Assembly: GCA_947630595.1 (NCBI GenBank)
Contig: CANRIG010000008.1
Coordinates: forward strand, 1 to 64,000
Length of the DNA: 64,000 bases
Reading direction: 5' to 3'
DNA from: an uncultured Lachnospiraceae bacterium
Lineage (GTDB): Bacteria > Bacillota > Clostridia > Lachnospirales > Lachnospiraceae
Under the pieces are notes generated by a model that was not told where the DNA came from, did no database searches, and saw only the letters and a list, made by a program, of their open reading frames with translations. Both the position numbers and the translations under genes were made by a program. Below, piece by piece: positions 40,420-50,396 of the stretch. Position 1 is the first letter of the stretch; each line of letters begins with the position of its first letter.

Positions 40420-43353
40420 TCACTGCGCAATTCTCTGTTTTTGCCTTCTCTGCATATAAATTTGCGACAACTTCTTGATCCCGATGTTCAGATAGCGGAA
40501 AATCGGCTCCGTGATGATCGCGAAAATCACCAGCAGCATCACGCATTTTTTGGAAATGCTGGTGATGGCAAAAATGCTGCTGACGAAAATCATGCAGTAA
40601 AGCAGGCCCGCCGCCATGCCGAACCACAGAAACCAGTGGTATTTCGTCATCGGGGAGGCGATCTGGTACAGAATCATCAGACCGACGATCGCCAGCACGA
40701 TCGTGGACGAGGTCGAAACGTCGTTCTCGCTCACGCTGAATTCAATGCAGAACAGGTACAGGCCGCTGACCACGATAAAATCGGTGAGGCCGCCCGGCAG
40801 CGCCTTGAACAGCACGTTGCTCATAAAATGCCCCTGAATCCGGTCGGTGTTCTGCTCCAGCGACATCACAAACGCCGGAATGCCGATCGTAAACATGCTG
40901 ATCAGCGAAATCTGCGACGGCTCCAGCGGATAGTTGATCGTCAGCACGATCGTGAGGATTGACAGAAACAGCGAGAAAATATTTTTTACCAGGAACAGGC
41001 TGGCCGTGCGCTCGATGTTGTTGACCACGCGCCGCCCCTCCGCCACCACGGACGGCATCCTGGAGAAGTCGGATTCCAGCAGGACGAGCTGCGCCACCTG
41101 CGCGGCCGCGTCGCTGCCCGAGGCCATGGCGACGCTGCAGTCGGCGTCCTTGAGCGCCAGCACGTCGTTGACGCCGTCCCCGGTCATGGCCACGGTATGC
41201 CCCGCGTCCTTGAGCGCGCTCACCATCTGCCGCTTCTGATCCGGCGTCACGCGGCCGAACACCGCGTACTTTCTCACCGCGTCCCGGATCATCTCCTCGT
41301 CCGTCAGCGTCTCCGCGTCCACGTAGGCGTCGGCGTTCTGAATGCCGGCCTCCTTCGCAATCTCGGAAACCGTGATCGGATTGTCCCCCGAAATCACCTT
41401 GATCTCCACGCCCTGGTTTGCAAAGTAGGCGAACGTCTCCCTTGCGTTCTGGCGGACAGGGTTCATCAGCAGAATCATGCCCAGCGGCTCCGCCGCCTCA
41501 GTCAGAAAACCGCCGTCCAGCACGCCCGGATAGCGGCCAAATACCAATGCCCGGAAGCCCTGGCGGCTCCAGCGCTCGATCTGCGAGGCGTAAACCGGAT
41601 ACTGCCCGCGCAGCACGATCTCCGGCGCGCCCAGCACATAGCTGGCGTCCTCAAAAACCGCCCCGCTGTACTTGGTCTGCGAGGAGAAGGAAAACACCCG
41701 CTCCGGCCGTTTGCCGCTGCGCTTACGGAAATAATCCTTGATCGCTTTCATGGTGATATTGTCGGTGGCCATCGCCGCCGCGAAATCGCCGAGCGCCAGC
41801 TCGACCTCCGCGGCTTCCTCCGCCGTGAACGCCGGAACCTCCGGTTCTGCGGTTGACGCTGTCTGGTTCGCGGCTGCGGGTCCGCCGGCTTTTGCAGTCG
41901 CAGCTCTATCTGCCCCTGCAGCCGTGATCCTGCCATCTTTTGCGGTCGCGGCTCTGCCTGCCCCTGCAGCCGTAATCCCGCCCGCTTCTGCGGCCGCGAC
42001 TCTGTCTGCTCCTGTAACCGCAGTTCCACCCGAAGCTCTATTTTCAGCCATGCCCGCAGTCCCGTCCGCGGCATCCGTCTGCGAACCCGCCTCCGCCGTG
42101 CCCGGCTGCATATCACATACGATATTTTCTGCCAGTTTTTTCCTCAGCGGCAGCAGCTTTTTGACCGCCATTGTATTATCGGTAATGGTTCCCGTCTTGT
42201 CGACGCAGAGCACGTCCACGCGCGCCAGCGTCTCGATGCACTTCATGTTGTGCACCAGCACCTTCTGCATCGCCAGCCGCACCACGCTCACCGCCAGCGC
42301 CACGCTCGCCAGCAGGTAGAGTCCCTCCGGAATCATGCCGACCACCGCCGCCACCGTCGCGGTCACACTCCCGCGCACCGAAGTCTCATTGATAAAATAC
42401 TGCTGGCTGAACAGAATAACTGCAATCGGAATAATCACAATGCCGATGATTTTCACCAGACGGTCCAGCGAGCGGATCATCTCGGATACTTCCTCGTCGT
42501 TCATCGCCTTGGCCTGCAGCGTGAGCTGGGACACGTAGGAGTCCTTGCCGACCTTGTCGACCCGGCCCCGGCACTTGCCGGACACCACAAAGCTGCCGGA
42601 CAGCAGCTGGTCGCCCTTTCTCTTGAGCACCTGGTCGGATTCTCCGGTGATCAGCGACTCGTTGACCAGAATCTCGCCGTCCGCCACGACCGCGTCCGCC
42701 GGAATCTGGTTGCCCGCGGAGAAAACCACGACGTCGTCGAGCACCAGCTCCTCCGCCGGCACCACAACCTCCGCCCCGCCGCGCACCACCGTGTTTTTGG
42801 GCGCATTCAGGATACTCAGGTCGTCGAGCACCTTTTTGGCGCGCAGCTCCTGAACGATACCGATCAGCGTATTGGCGATGATCACCGGCAAAAACGTCAG
42901 GTCCCGGAACGAGCCGACCAGAACCAGCACGACGGTAATCACAAAAAATACCAGATTAAAATAAGTAAAGATGTTGCTGTAGATAATTTCCCGTTTCGAC
43001 TTGGAGGGGGGCTCGATGGCATGGTTGACCTCCCCGCAGTCGATGTGCTCCTGCACCTGCTCCGGGGTAAGCCCGACGGCAAGGTCCGGCTCAAAGCGCT
43101 TGTATATGACGATCTTTTCCGGAATCCGCAGCTCCTCCGGAATCACCTTGGTCCGTCTGAACTTCTGCCGGATGGACTTGATGCTGCGCCACAGATCCCT
43201 GCTCTCTTTCGGCTCCTGTTTTATCTCCTGTGAAACAGCGAAGCTGTCTCCCTGCCCCGCCGGGGCCTGTACTGCGTTCTGTCCCTGGGGCATGCTTTCC
43301 TGCGTCTGCTGATTTTCCACGGCCTGTACCATTCCTGTCCTGTTTTTGTTCAT
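40420..43353 (-). CDS. Cation-translocating P-type ATPase with Ala-rich insertion
   Basis: VLCVDKTGTITDNTMAVKKL phosphorylation site; VAMTGDGVNDVLALKDADCSVAMASGSDAAAQVAQLVLL hinge. Confidence 0.92.
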   Translation of the reverse strand: MNKNRTGMVQAVENQQTQESMPQGQNAVQAPAGQGDSFAVSQEIKQEPKESRDLWRSIKSIRQKFRRTKVIPEELRIPEKIVIYKRFEPDLAVGLTPEQVQEHIDCGEVNHAIEPPSKSKREIIYSNIFTYFNLVFFVITVVLVLVGSFRDLTFLPVIIANTLIGIVQELRAKKVLDDLSILNAPKNTVVRGGAEVVVPAEELVLDDVVVFSAGNQIPADAVVADGEILVNESLITGESDQVLKRKGDQLLSGSFVVSGKCRGRVDKVGKDSYVSQLTLQAKAMNDEEVSEMIRSLDRLVKIIGIVIIPIAVILFSQQYFINETSVRGSVTATVAAVVGMIPEGLYLLASVALAVSVVRLAMQKVLVHNMKCIETLARVDVLCVDKTGTITDNTMAVKKLLPLRKKLAENIVCDMQPGTAEAGSQTDAADGTAGMAENRASGGTAVTGADRVAAAEAGGITAAGAGRAATAKDGRITAAGADRAATAKAGGPAAANQTASTAEPEVPAFTAEEAAEVELALGDFAAAMATDNITMKAIKDYFRKRSGKRPERVFSFSSQTKYSGAVFEDASYVLGAPEIVLRGQYPVYASQIERWSRQGFRALVFGRYPGVLDGGFLTEAAEPLGMILLMNPVRQNARETFAYFANQGVEIKVISGDNPITVSEIAKEAGIQNADAYVDAETLTDEEMIRDAVRKYAVFGRVTPDQKRQMVSALKDAGHTVAMTGDGVNDVLALKDADCSVAMASGSDAAAQVAQLVLLESDFSRMPSVVAEGRRVVNNIERTASLFLVKNIFSLFLSILTIVLTINYPLEPSQISLISMFTIGIPAFVMSLEQNTDRIQGHFMSNVLFKALPGGLTDFIVVSGLYLFCIEFSVSENDVSTSSTIVLAIVGLMILYQIASPMTKYHWFLWFGMAAGLLYCMIFVSSIFAITSISKKCVMLLVIFAIITEPIFRYLNIGIKKLSQIYMQRRQKQRIAQ
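41890..42033 (-). repeat. 48-bp (16-codon) in-frame tandem repeat, 3 units, inside the P-type ATPase
   Basis: Units start at 41890, 41938, 41986; protein DRVAAAEAGGITAAGA / GRAATAKDGRITAAGA / DRAATAKAGGPAAANQ. Confidence 0.85.
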
Positions 43354-43534
43354 TTTAAAATTCTATCACATTACCCTGCATTTTTTAACCCCCGGAAATC
43401 TGAAATTTTCTTAAACTGCAAACAGGATTCTGCCGCGGCCGTGTGTGAACTGCAACGGAACTGCTCTTGCCACCCGCCCAAACTTTTGCTATACTGCTAG
43501 CATGCAGAGATTGATCACAAAGGAGATGCGTTCC

Positions 43535-44842
43535 ATGGCGTTTCAGATACAGAAAAAACTGATGAACCTGAGTACCCTCTGGTACCTGCTGATTTTGGAT
43601 AAGAAGCTCACCGGCGATCCGGCGAAAATTAAGGCACGGCAAAACCGCAACGTACACCGGCTGATGAAACGCGCCTACGAGATTCCGTTTTACCGCGAGC
43701 GCTTCGACGCGTGCCGTCTGACGCCGGACGATTTTCACTGCGCCGAGGACCTCGCCCGCTTCCCGACGCTCTCCAAGGACGAGCTGCGCCGCTGGATGAA
43801 GGAGCTCTACGACACGCACCCGGACGTCCGCGACACCTGGGACGCCTCCAGCACCAGCGGTTCCACCGGCATCCCGCTCACGGTCTACCAGTCGCAGTTT
43901 GAGCACGCCTGCACGAACGCCAACTGGATCCGCGTGCTGATGTCGTTCGGCTACAATCCGTTTTTCGGGAAAATGATCTCTTTTGAATCCAGCTACCGCA
44001 CGGAAAAAAAGAAACGCGATTCCATCGTGCAGCGCCTCGGCATCCTGCGCCGGCGCATCCTCTCAGAAAAGCGCTGCGAGGGCGACGGCATGAAAGACGT
44101 GATTGCGGAATTGAATGAATATAAGCCCGATCTGATCTGCCTGCGCAAAAACTGCATCGTGCGCATCGCGCTTTACGCGCAGAAGCACGGCCTCGCCGTC
44201 CACCACCCGAAATGGTACATCCCGGTCAGCGAGATGGTGGACGAGGTCACGCGCGGCATTCTTGAGAAAACGTTCGGTCCCAATCTGGTCGACGCCTACG
44301 GCAGCGACGAGACCGGCAGCTGCATCATCAAGCGCCCCGGGCGCAGCGATTATGACATCTGCAATGATACGCATGTGGTGAATATTTATGACGAGCAGGG
44401 ACGGCTGTCCAACGACGGGCGGGTTATTATCACGCCCCTGTTCAAGACGCGTTTTCCGATTATCAATTACGACATCGGCGACGCGGCTTCTTCCTATATA
44501 AAAGACGGGCTCCGCTGCGTGACCAAAATTCACGGGCGGCTCAATGACACGGTCAAACATGAAAACGGCGACGAGACCTCGGTGCTGGAGCTGCGCAAAA
44601 TTCCCAACGGCATCACCGGCATCGCCCAGTTCCGCTACGTGCAGGAATCCTTCCACGACCTGCGCGTGGAGCTTGTGCGCGACCCGCAGGACCGCACGTA
44701 CACCGAAGACCAGATCGCCGCATTTTTCCGCGACCGGCTGACGCAGCTCTACGGCAGCGAATTTCGCATCCACATCCGCTGGCTCGACGTCATTCCGCCC
44801 GATCCCAACGGAAAACTGCGCTGTTTCGTCTGTGAGTGCTGA
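43535..44842 (+). CDS. Phenylacetate-CoA ligase / CapK family adenylate-forming protein
   Basis: DTWDASSTSGSTGIPLTVYQSQFEHACTNANWIRVLMSFGYNPFFGKM; GPNLVDAYGSDETGSCI; RBS AAAGGAG before ATGGCG. Confidence 0.85.
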   Translation: MAFQIQKKLMNLSTLWYLLILDKKLTGDPAKIKARQNRNVHRLMKRAYEIPFYRERFDACRLTPDDFHCAEDLARFPTLSKDELRRWMKELYDTHPDVRDTWDASSTSGSTGIPLTVYQSQFEHACTNANWIRVLMSFGYNPFFGKMISFESSYRTEKKKRDSIVQRLGILRRRILSEKRCEGDGMKDVIAELNEYKPDLICLRKNCIVRIALYAQKHGLAVHHPKWYIPVSEMVDEVTRGILEKTFGPNLVDAYGSDETGSCIIKRPGRSDYDICNDTHVVNIYDEQGRLSNDGRVIITPLFKTRFPIINYDIGDAASSYIKDGLRCVTKIHGRLNDTVKHENGDETSVLELRKIPNGITGIAQFRYVQESFHDLRVELVRDPQDRTYTEDQIAAFFRDRLTQLYGSEFRIHIRWLDVIPPDPNGKLRCFVCEC

Positions 44843-44857
44843 ACGGGAGGTCTTCTC

Positions 44858-46324
44858 ATGCCGGAAAAACAAACCAGTAAATCGCTGAACCGCATCGCCT
44901 TCAAGGCCGGGATTTTTTATGTGTTCTCCCAGCTTTTCGTGCGGGGCATCACGTTTCTGATGACCCCGATCTACACCAGGCTGCTCTCCAAGCCGCAGTT
45001 CAACCAGATCAAAATCTTTGAATCCTGGCTGCTGATTTTTGTGCCCGCAATGTCCCTGTGCCTGTGGCGCAGCGTGGAGCGGGCCAAATATGACGTCAGG
45101 GACAAATTCGACGAGTACGTGTCCAGCGTGCAGACGCTGTCCTACCTCTCGATCACGGTCTTTTTTGTCCTCTTCCTGATCTTTAAGGATACCGTGCAGC
45201 GGCTGTGCCTGATGACCAACTTCGCGCTCACGGATTTCATGCTGTACATCGCCTTTCTCTACACCTATGCGCACACCAGCATTTACTATTTCCAGCGCCG
45301 CGAAAAGCAGATGATGCGCTACAAGGCCAGCACGATTTTCACCGCGGCGACCGTCATTCCGGCCACGCTGCTCTCCGTGTTCCTGATCTGGCTGGGCAAG
45401 CGCAGCGGCCACGAAGACGCGCTGGTCTCGCTGCGCATCGGCGGCTATTACATTCCCATGATCATCGGCGGCTTTTTTGCGGCCGCGCTCATGGTCTGGC
45501 AGGGAAAAAAGATTGTCAGCAAAAGCTACTGGAACTATGCGCTCCGCTTCAGCCTGCCGCTGATCCCCGAGGTGCTCTCCATCCAGATCATGAATCAGGC
45601 CGACAAGCTGATGGTCACCTCCATGGTCGGCGAAGTCAGCGGCGCCGTCTTCGCGCTGGCGACCACCGTTTCCTATATTATATGGATTCTCGAGGACTCC
45701 GTCTGGAACGCCTGGCTGCCCTGGATGTACGAAAAAATATCCCGCGGCGAGGGCCGCGACATCGCGCACTACTGGGGCATTCTCATGCACGCTTTCGGCG
45801 TCATCTCCTGGCTGCTCGTCCTGTTCGCGCCGGAAATCATTTTCATTCTCGGCGGCAGACGCTACGCGGACGCCGTGTTCCTGATCGCGCCGATGATCAC
45901 CGGCACCCTGTTCCGTTTCTACAGCTACAGCTACACGGCCATCCAGAATTACCACAAAAAGACCGGCTTTGTGGCCATGTCCACGGTGTCCGTCATGTTC
46001 CTGAACGTGGTGCTGAACTACGTGTTTATCCTGCTGTGCGGCTACCGGGCGGCGGCCTACACGACCGCTTTCAGCTACCTGGTGCTGATGTGCATGCAGG
46101 CGGCGATGGAAAAACGCCTGACCGGCGAACAGCTGATCCCGCTGCCGCAGACCCTGCGCATCTCCTGCTCCTATTTTGTCCTGTGCATGCTCACCATGCT
46201 GCTGTTCCGCGCGCCGGCCCTGCTGCGCTACGCGCTTTTTGCCTGCATGATTCCGGTCGGGATTCACTATTTCCTGCCGAATCTGAAGGCGGTGGCGGAG
46301 ATTATCAGGGGGAGGAAGAAGTGA
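44858..46324 (+). CDS. Oligosaccharide flippase family protein (Wzx-like)
   Basis: 488 aa multi-TM; MPEKQTSKSLNRIAFKAGIFYVFSQLFVRGITFLMTPIYTRLLSKPQFNQIKIFESW. Confidence 0.88.
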   Translation: MPEKQTSKSLNRIAFKAGIFYVFSQLFVRGITFLMTPIYTRLLSKPQFNQIKIFESWLLIFVPAMSLCLWRSVERAKYDVRDKFDEYVSSVQTLSYLSITVFFVLFLIFKDTVQRLCLMTNFALTDFMLYIAFLYTYAHTSIYYFQRREKQMMRYKASTIFTAATVIPATLLSVFLIWLGKRSGHEDALVSLRIGGYYIPMIIGGFFAAALMVWQGKKIVSKSYWNYALRFSLPLIPEVLSIQIMNQADKLMVTSMVGEVSGAVFALATTVSYIIWILEDSVWNAWLPWMYEKISRGEGRDIAHYWGILMHAFGVISWLLVLFAPEIIFILGGRRYADAVFLIAPMITGTLFRFYSYSYTAIQNYHKKTGFVAMSTVSVMFLNVVLNYVFILLCGYRAAAYTTAFSYLVLMCMQAAMEKRLTGEQLIPLPQTLRISCSYFVLCMLTMLLFRAPALLRYALFACMIPVGIHYFLPNLKAVAEIIRGRKK

Positions 46325-46959
46325 GGGGGAGGGGAGAAGTGTTTTGTCATACATAATAATCTAAATATAAATAGTAAAAAGCAAAATTCAGGTATGAATA
46401 AAAGAATGGTTCTTCTCCGAAGGTTGGTGATTCTTCTCCATTTCTTGGTGTTTCACCAACTTTCAGAGAAGATCTTCTCTGTTCTGTGGGGATGCACAAA
46501 AGCTTCTCTGGTTCCTGGTGTTTCTTTGACGTTCCCCACGTTTTATAGAAGATCTCCTTTGTTTTTTGGTGTTTTCCGTCTGTTGGCGATCTTGCTGGCC
46601 ATAATTGCTCTCTTCTGTTATGATTCTTTTTGCCACTACCAAAATCCTAAAGGAGGAAACAATTATGACCAAAAAGATCACCAACAAATAATTGCCTTGT
46701 TTTTTATCTGATATTGCACTAATTCATAATCTTTGTCGAGGAGTTTAATAATTCCATCCATATAACCACATCCTTTTCTATAATCTTAGTTATACTGTAT
46801 AACTTTTGTAAAATAAAATCAACTAAGTTTGGAAAGAACCTATCTACCGTTTACGAAGAATATGAAGGGAAAAAGGAGCAGGAAGCGGTTTAGTCAAAGG
46901 AGCGCTCCGTAAAATCCAGAAAAGGGGGTTTGCGCCCAAAAACAGACTCCATAAAAAAG

Positions 46960-47025
46960 ATGAGACGCCTCCGCGAAGAAATCAAGCTTAAAAAAGCCTG
47001 AATCTTGGCGGAGTTGTCTCATCTT
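46960..47025 (-). terminator. Long-armed terminator/inverted repeat at the end of the island operon
   Basis: Minus strand AAGATGAGACAACTCCGC...GCGGAGGCGTCTCATCTTTTTTA. Confidence 0.6.
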
Positions 47026-47190
47026 CGTTTGTCAGGGGGAAAAATCGGTATTAACCGACAGCCCCTTTTAATATCTTCATGACTATAATATTTTTGTAAC
47101 TTTATAAGTTTATCCTGGGCCGAAACCCCATATTTCCGCGATTTCTCGACCATTTTTTATTGCGGATTACGAGTCCCAAACGCTAGAGGG

Positions 47191-47355
47191 TTAAAAATTG
47201 GGGAAGTTAAGGATGATCTTATCGCATCTCTCGCCCAAATATTTTTTAAGTTTATCAATCACATCATCATCCACCAAAGACAGATCTATCTCTGCCCTCA
47301 GACTCTGCTCATATGATTCAATTGACTTTATTTCTACTATCTTAAAAGATATCAT
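47191..47355 (-). CDS. Small ORF of unknown function, possibly a gene fragment
   Basis: 54 aa MISFKIVEIKSIESYEQSLRAEIDLSLVDDDVIDKLKKYLGERCDKIILNFPNF; purine-rich RBS GGGAGGGATGGAAAGATAG; below the track cutoff. Confidence 0.35.
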   Translation of the reverse strand: MISFKIVEIKSIESYEQSLRAEIDLSLVDDDVIDKLKKYLGERCDKIILNFPNF

Positions 47356-47504
47356 CTATCTTTCCATCCCTCCCTGCATAGCTAATTATGCGAACATCGC
47401 TTTCCTTCGCCATATATAGCATAGCATATTTCGACTCATTATTCGACAATTATTTTCAATTCTCGACTCCTTTTTCACCAAGCAGGCACTGCCTGCGCAG
47501 CTGC

Positions 47505-47580
47505 CATCTCCGGAACAAACCTGTCGTGATCGTGGTGGACGAGGCCCAAAATCTGAAGATGGATACCCTCTCCGAGCTTT
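47505..47580 (+). pseudogene. Remnant of an AAA-type ATPase (transposition-helper style)
   Basis: RNKPVVIVVDEAQNLKMDTLSEL looks like a Walker B segment; flanking sequence does not continue the domain. Confidence 0.45.
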
Positions 47581-47766
47581 GGATGAATGTCCCAGCGTTG
47601 ATAACTATGGACTGATCCGTTCATTGCCTGAAGCGGCTGCTTCTGAAAATAGATCTGATATAAAAGAAAAACGCAGGAAAGAAAAATAATATAATTGTCA
47701 TTATTTTGTGCGCGCACTTTGATTTCACTGCCGAAACCATGTCAATTAATTACGTCCATAATCTTC

Positions 47767-48681
47767 TTAGGCTACTGGATAGTCCCTGATTTTTTCCAGA
47801 AAACCAGTCACTGCCACTGCAAGCTCCAGATTATCTGGTGAATTGCATTCTATATGATCATAGAATCCTTTGATTGCATATTCTAAATTATTATTCTCAT
47901 CAAAAGCCATCTTTTCTTCATATGACGCAATATATTTTCCCTTTTTCTTCTCCAAAAAAAGTGCCCATGCCGTATAGTCTTTCAAAGGGTCAAAGCATAG
48001 TACTCCCCTCTTGGCTGAAACATGCAGATTACGGGTTTTCACAGCCGATACCAGACTGCACAGTATCCTGACTTTAATTGCATCTAAGCATTCCATTTGA
48101 ATTTCCTCCTCAAAAACAGTCCTTTCATCTGACCGGAGGATTCCCACTCCCGTCAGCTTCCATTCCCTGTCTGTTCCTAAAAGGTAAAAAACAACCGAAA
48201 GCAAATGAACCCCTAAAACTTCCATTACCGAATCATTCACATAGAAATTTCCAAACTGCCGGATTTCCCCTTCAATTGCCAGCACATCTCCAACTCTGCC
48301 GATTTGTTTTTTCAGGTATTGAATTGATGGTGACATAGTATAAATATAATCCGTATATAAACACAGATGATTCTGCCTTGCCAGAAAAGCAAGCTCTTTC
48401 GCCTGCCATAAAATTTTCGTTAAAGGTTTTTCACAAAAAACATGCTTGTGATGTTGAAGGCATTGCTTGGCAAGTTCATAATGGGTGTCAATCGGTGTAC
48501 ATAAAAAAATGGCTTCAACCATGGTATCTGCCAGAATTTCATCAAACGTAATGCCATTGGTTAAAGACGGTGCATATACATATCGCAGCTGAAAATAATC
48601 GCTGTCTCTCAAGTATTTTTCCAAAATACGTCCCCAGTATCCATATCCGATCAGTGCACACGGCAATTTATTTTTCATCAT
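47767..48681 (-). CDS. Gfo/Idh/MocA family oxidoreductase
   Basis: LPCALIGYGYWGRILEKYLRDS; IFLCTPIDTHYELAKQCLQHHKHVFCEKPLTK. Confidence 0.88.
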   Translation of the reverse strand: MMKNKLPCALIGYGYWGRILEKYLRDSDYFQLRYVYAPSLTNGITFDEILADTMVEAIFLCTPIDTHYELAKQCLQHHKHVFCEKPLTKILWQAKELAFLARQNHLCLYTDYIYTMSPSIQYLKKQIGRVGDVLAIEGEIRQFGNFYVNDSVMEVLGVHLLSVVFYLLGTDREWKLTGVGILRSDERTVFEEEIQMECLDAIKVRILCSLVSAVKTRNLHVSAKRGVLCFDPLKDYTAWALFLEKKKGKYIASYEEKMAFDENNNLEYAIKGFYDHIECNSPDNLELAVAVTGFLEKIRDYPVA

Positions 48682-49420
48682 CCCCAGCCTGATCCTTTCT
48701 GTCTTCGATCATCAATGTTTTCTTCAATACAACAATATTTTTCAGGTAATTCATTACCAGCTTCTTCACATTTACAGTTGTATTCGGGTCATCCTGCCAG
48801 GTTACAGGCAATTCATATATTTTCATTCCACCACGTTCCGCACGAATCAGCATCTCTATGATAAAAAACCAGCCATTCTCCACACTGCTTTGAGCAATCA
48901 GTTTTTCTGCTGTTTCCCTGCGGAAAAATTTAAAACCGCATATGACATCCGTCGACTTCACACTGAACACACCGCGAATCAAAAAAGCAAGACCATAAGA
49001 AGTTATATTACGATACCATTTTCTCCCTGACATATGTGAACGCTTATTCAGCCTGGAAGCGTTTACGATCTGGATAGCTTCATCTCGCTCAAAAATATGA
49101 TACATATCTTTCAAATGGCTGATATCCGTCGACAGATCGACATCCATATACCCCACAATGTCAGAATCATTATTTTTCACCCCAGCCCGAAACGCCATGC
49201 CCACGCCCTTTTCCTGCAAACGCAGATACCTGACATGAGTGTATTTCTCACACAATTCACGGCTGATTTGTTCCGTCCGATCAGTAGAACCATTGTCGAC
49301 AATTGTCAGGCAATACGGGCATTGGAAATTATCCTCCATATAGCTGCACGTTTCCTCTATTCCTTTTTTCAACCGCTTTTCCTCATTCAGAACCGGGAAT
49401 AATATATTAAGGCTGAACAC
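48668..49420 (-). CDS. Glycosyltransferase family 2 (dolichyl-phosphate-mannose-synthase-like)
   Basis: LNILFPVLNEEKRLKKGIEETCSYM; IVDNGSTDRTEQISRELCEKY; GYMDVDLSTDISHL. Confidence 0.9.
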   Translation of the reverse strand: MFSLNILFPVLNEEKRLKKGIEETCSYMEDNFQCPYCLTIVDNGSTDRTEQISRELCEKYTHVRYLRLQEKGVGMAFRAGVKNNDSDIVGYMDVDLSTDISHLKDMYHIFERDEAIQIVNASRLNKRSHMSGRKWYRNITSYGLAFLIRGVFSVKSTDVICGFKFFRRETAEKLIAQSSVENGWFFIIEMLIRAERGGMKIYELPVTWQDDPNTTVNVKKLVMNYLKNIVVLKKTLMIEDRKDQAGDDEK

Positions 49421-49451
49421 TGGTTATAATCCTCTTGATTTGTCCTCATTC

Positions 49452-50396
49452 TCAACTGTTTGTAATCTTATCAATAGATTCAATCAAATACTTTTGTCTG
49501 CGAAAAACTATCTTCAGGATTACAGACAAATACTGGAATATAATTGTCAAAAGTAAAAATATGCCGAAAAAACCAAGTGCCAAAAACAACATAATCGGCG
49601 TCCAGCCTTCGACAGGTTTACGTACGCTAAAATACGAGGCCCACGTATATACACCGATTATGCCTACACAGCCCAAAAAGAAAAGGCATATATACAAAGA
49701 AAACTTTGTGGCGGCATTGGTAAACAAGATCAGAGAATCTATTGCCAATTCTATGCGATTTATCTTTTCCTTTTTGTCTGTCCGCTTTTTTCTCCGAACA
49801 TTTTCGTAAGTAATTGTAGCCATATTAAGCCCACAATTCGCATACACTGCTTTTCGGAAAACCAGCATACGGTTCAAAGACTTAACACGGTTGAGTGCCC
49901 TTCTGGAAAGAATACAAAAGCTTTCCTGACAAATATCATTCTCGGATAAATTATATTTGTTAAAGATCTTATAAAACAGTTTCGAGCTCCTGCCTGTCAC
50001 ACTGACCGGCGCTGCTGCAACAATATCGTAGCCTTCCAACGCTTTCCAATAAACATCCATAACCAATTCCATCTCATAATCAAGGTAAAGGGAATCGAAT
50101 TCATAAACAAAATCACCAATGGCCAAATCCACCCCCGCATTCATGGATAACTCCCGCCCCTGATAAACCGACATATTTATAATAGAAATGGCCTTCGCCT
50201 GCAGTTCTGCTACAAGCTTCTCAATGACTTCCCTGCTGCCATCCGTTGACGCATCATTGACACAGATAAGTTCATATTGCTCAAATGTTTTATCCAGAAA
50301 AGCGTAGATTTTTGGGAAAAAAACTTGAAGCTCTTCCGCAGAATCATGCACATAAAGCACAACCGATATAAAATTTTTTTCTTTGCCGTCAATCAT
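49452..50396 (-). CDS. GtrB-like glycosyltransferase family 2 with C-terminal TM helices
   Basis: ISVVLYVHDSAEELQVFFPKIYAFLDKTFEQYELICVNDASTDGSREVI; two C-terminal TM segments. Confidence 0.88.
   Translation of the reverse strand: MIDGKEKNFISVVLYVHDSAEELQVFFPKIYAFLDKTFEQYELICVNDASTDGSREVIEKLVAELQAKAISIINMSVYQGRELSMNAGVDLAIGDFVYEFDSLYLDYEMELVMDVYWKALEGYDIVAAAPVSVTGRSSKLFYKIFNKYNLSENDICQESFCILSRRALNRVKSLNRMLVFRKAVYANCGLNMATITYENVRRKKRTDKKEKINRIELAIDSLILFTNAATKFSLYICLFFLGCVGIIGVYTWASYFSVRKPVEGWTPIMLFLALGFFGIFLLLTIIFQYLSVILKIVFRRQKYLIESIDKITNS

Noticed and set aside
44063-46354. 763-aa minus-strand ORF
   Set aside because: Antisense to the CapK-like and flippase genes; no recognisable domains.
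46394-46711. 105-aa plus-strand ORF after the flippase, with vaguely repeated TTCTTGGTGTTT words
   Set aside because: Repeat spacing is irregular and no RBS or family signal was seen; treated as junction DNA.
47150-47195. tRNA-like anticodon-arm fragment on the minus strand (GGGACTCGTAATCC)
   Set aside because: No acceptor, D or T arms; cannot form a cloverleaf.
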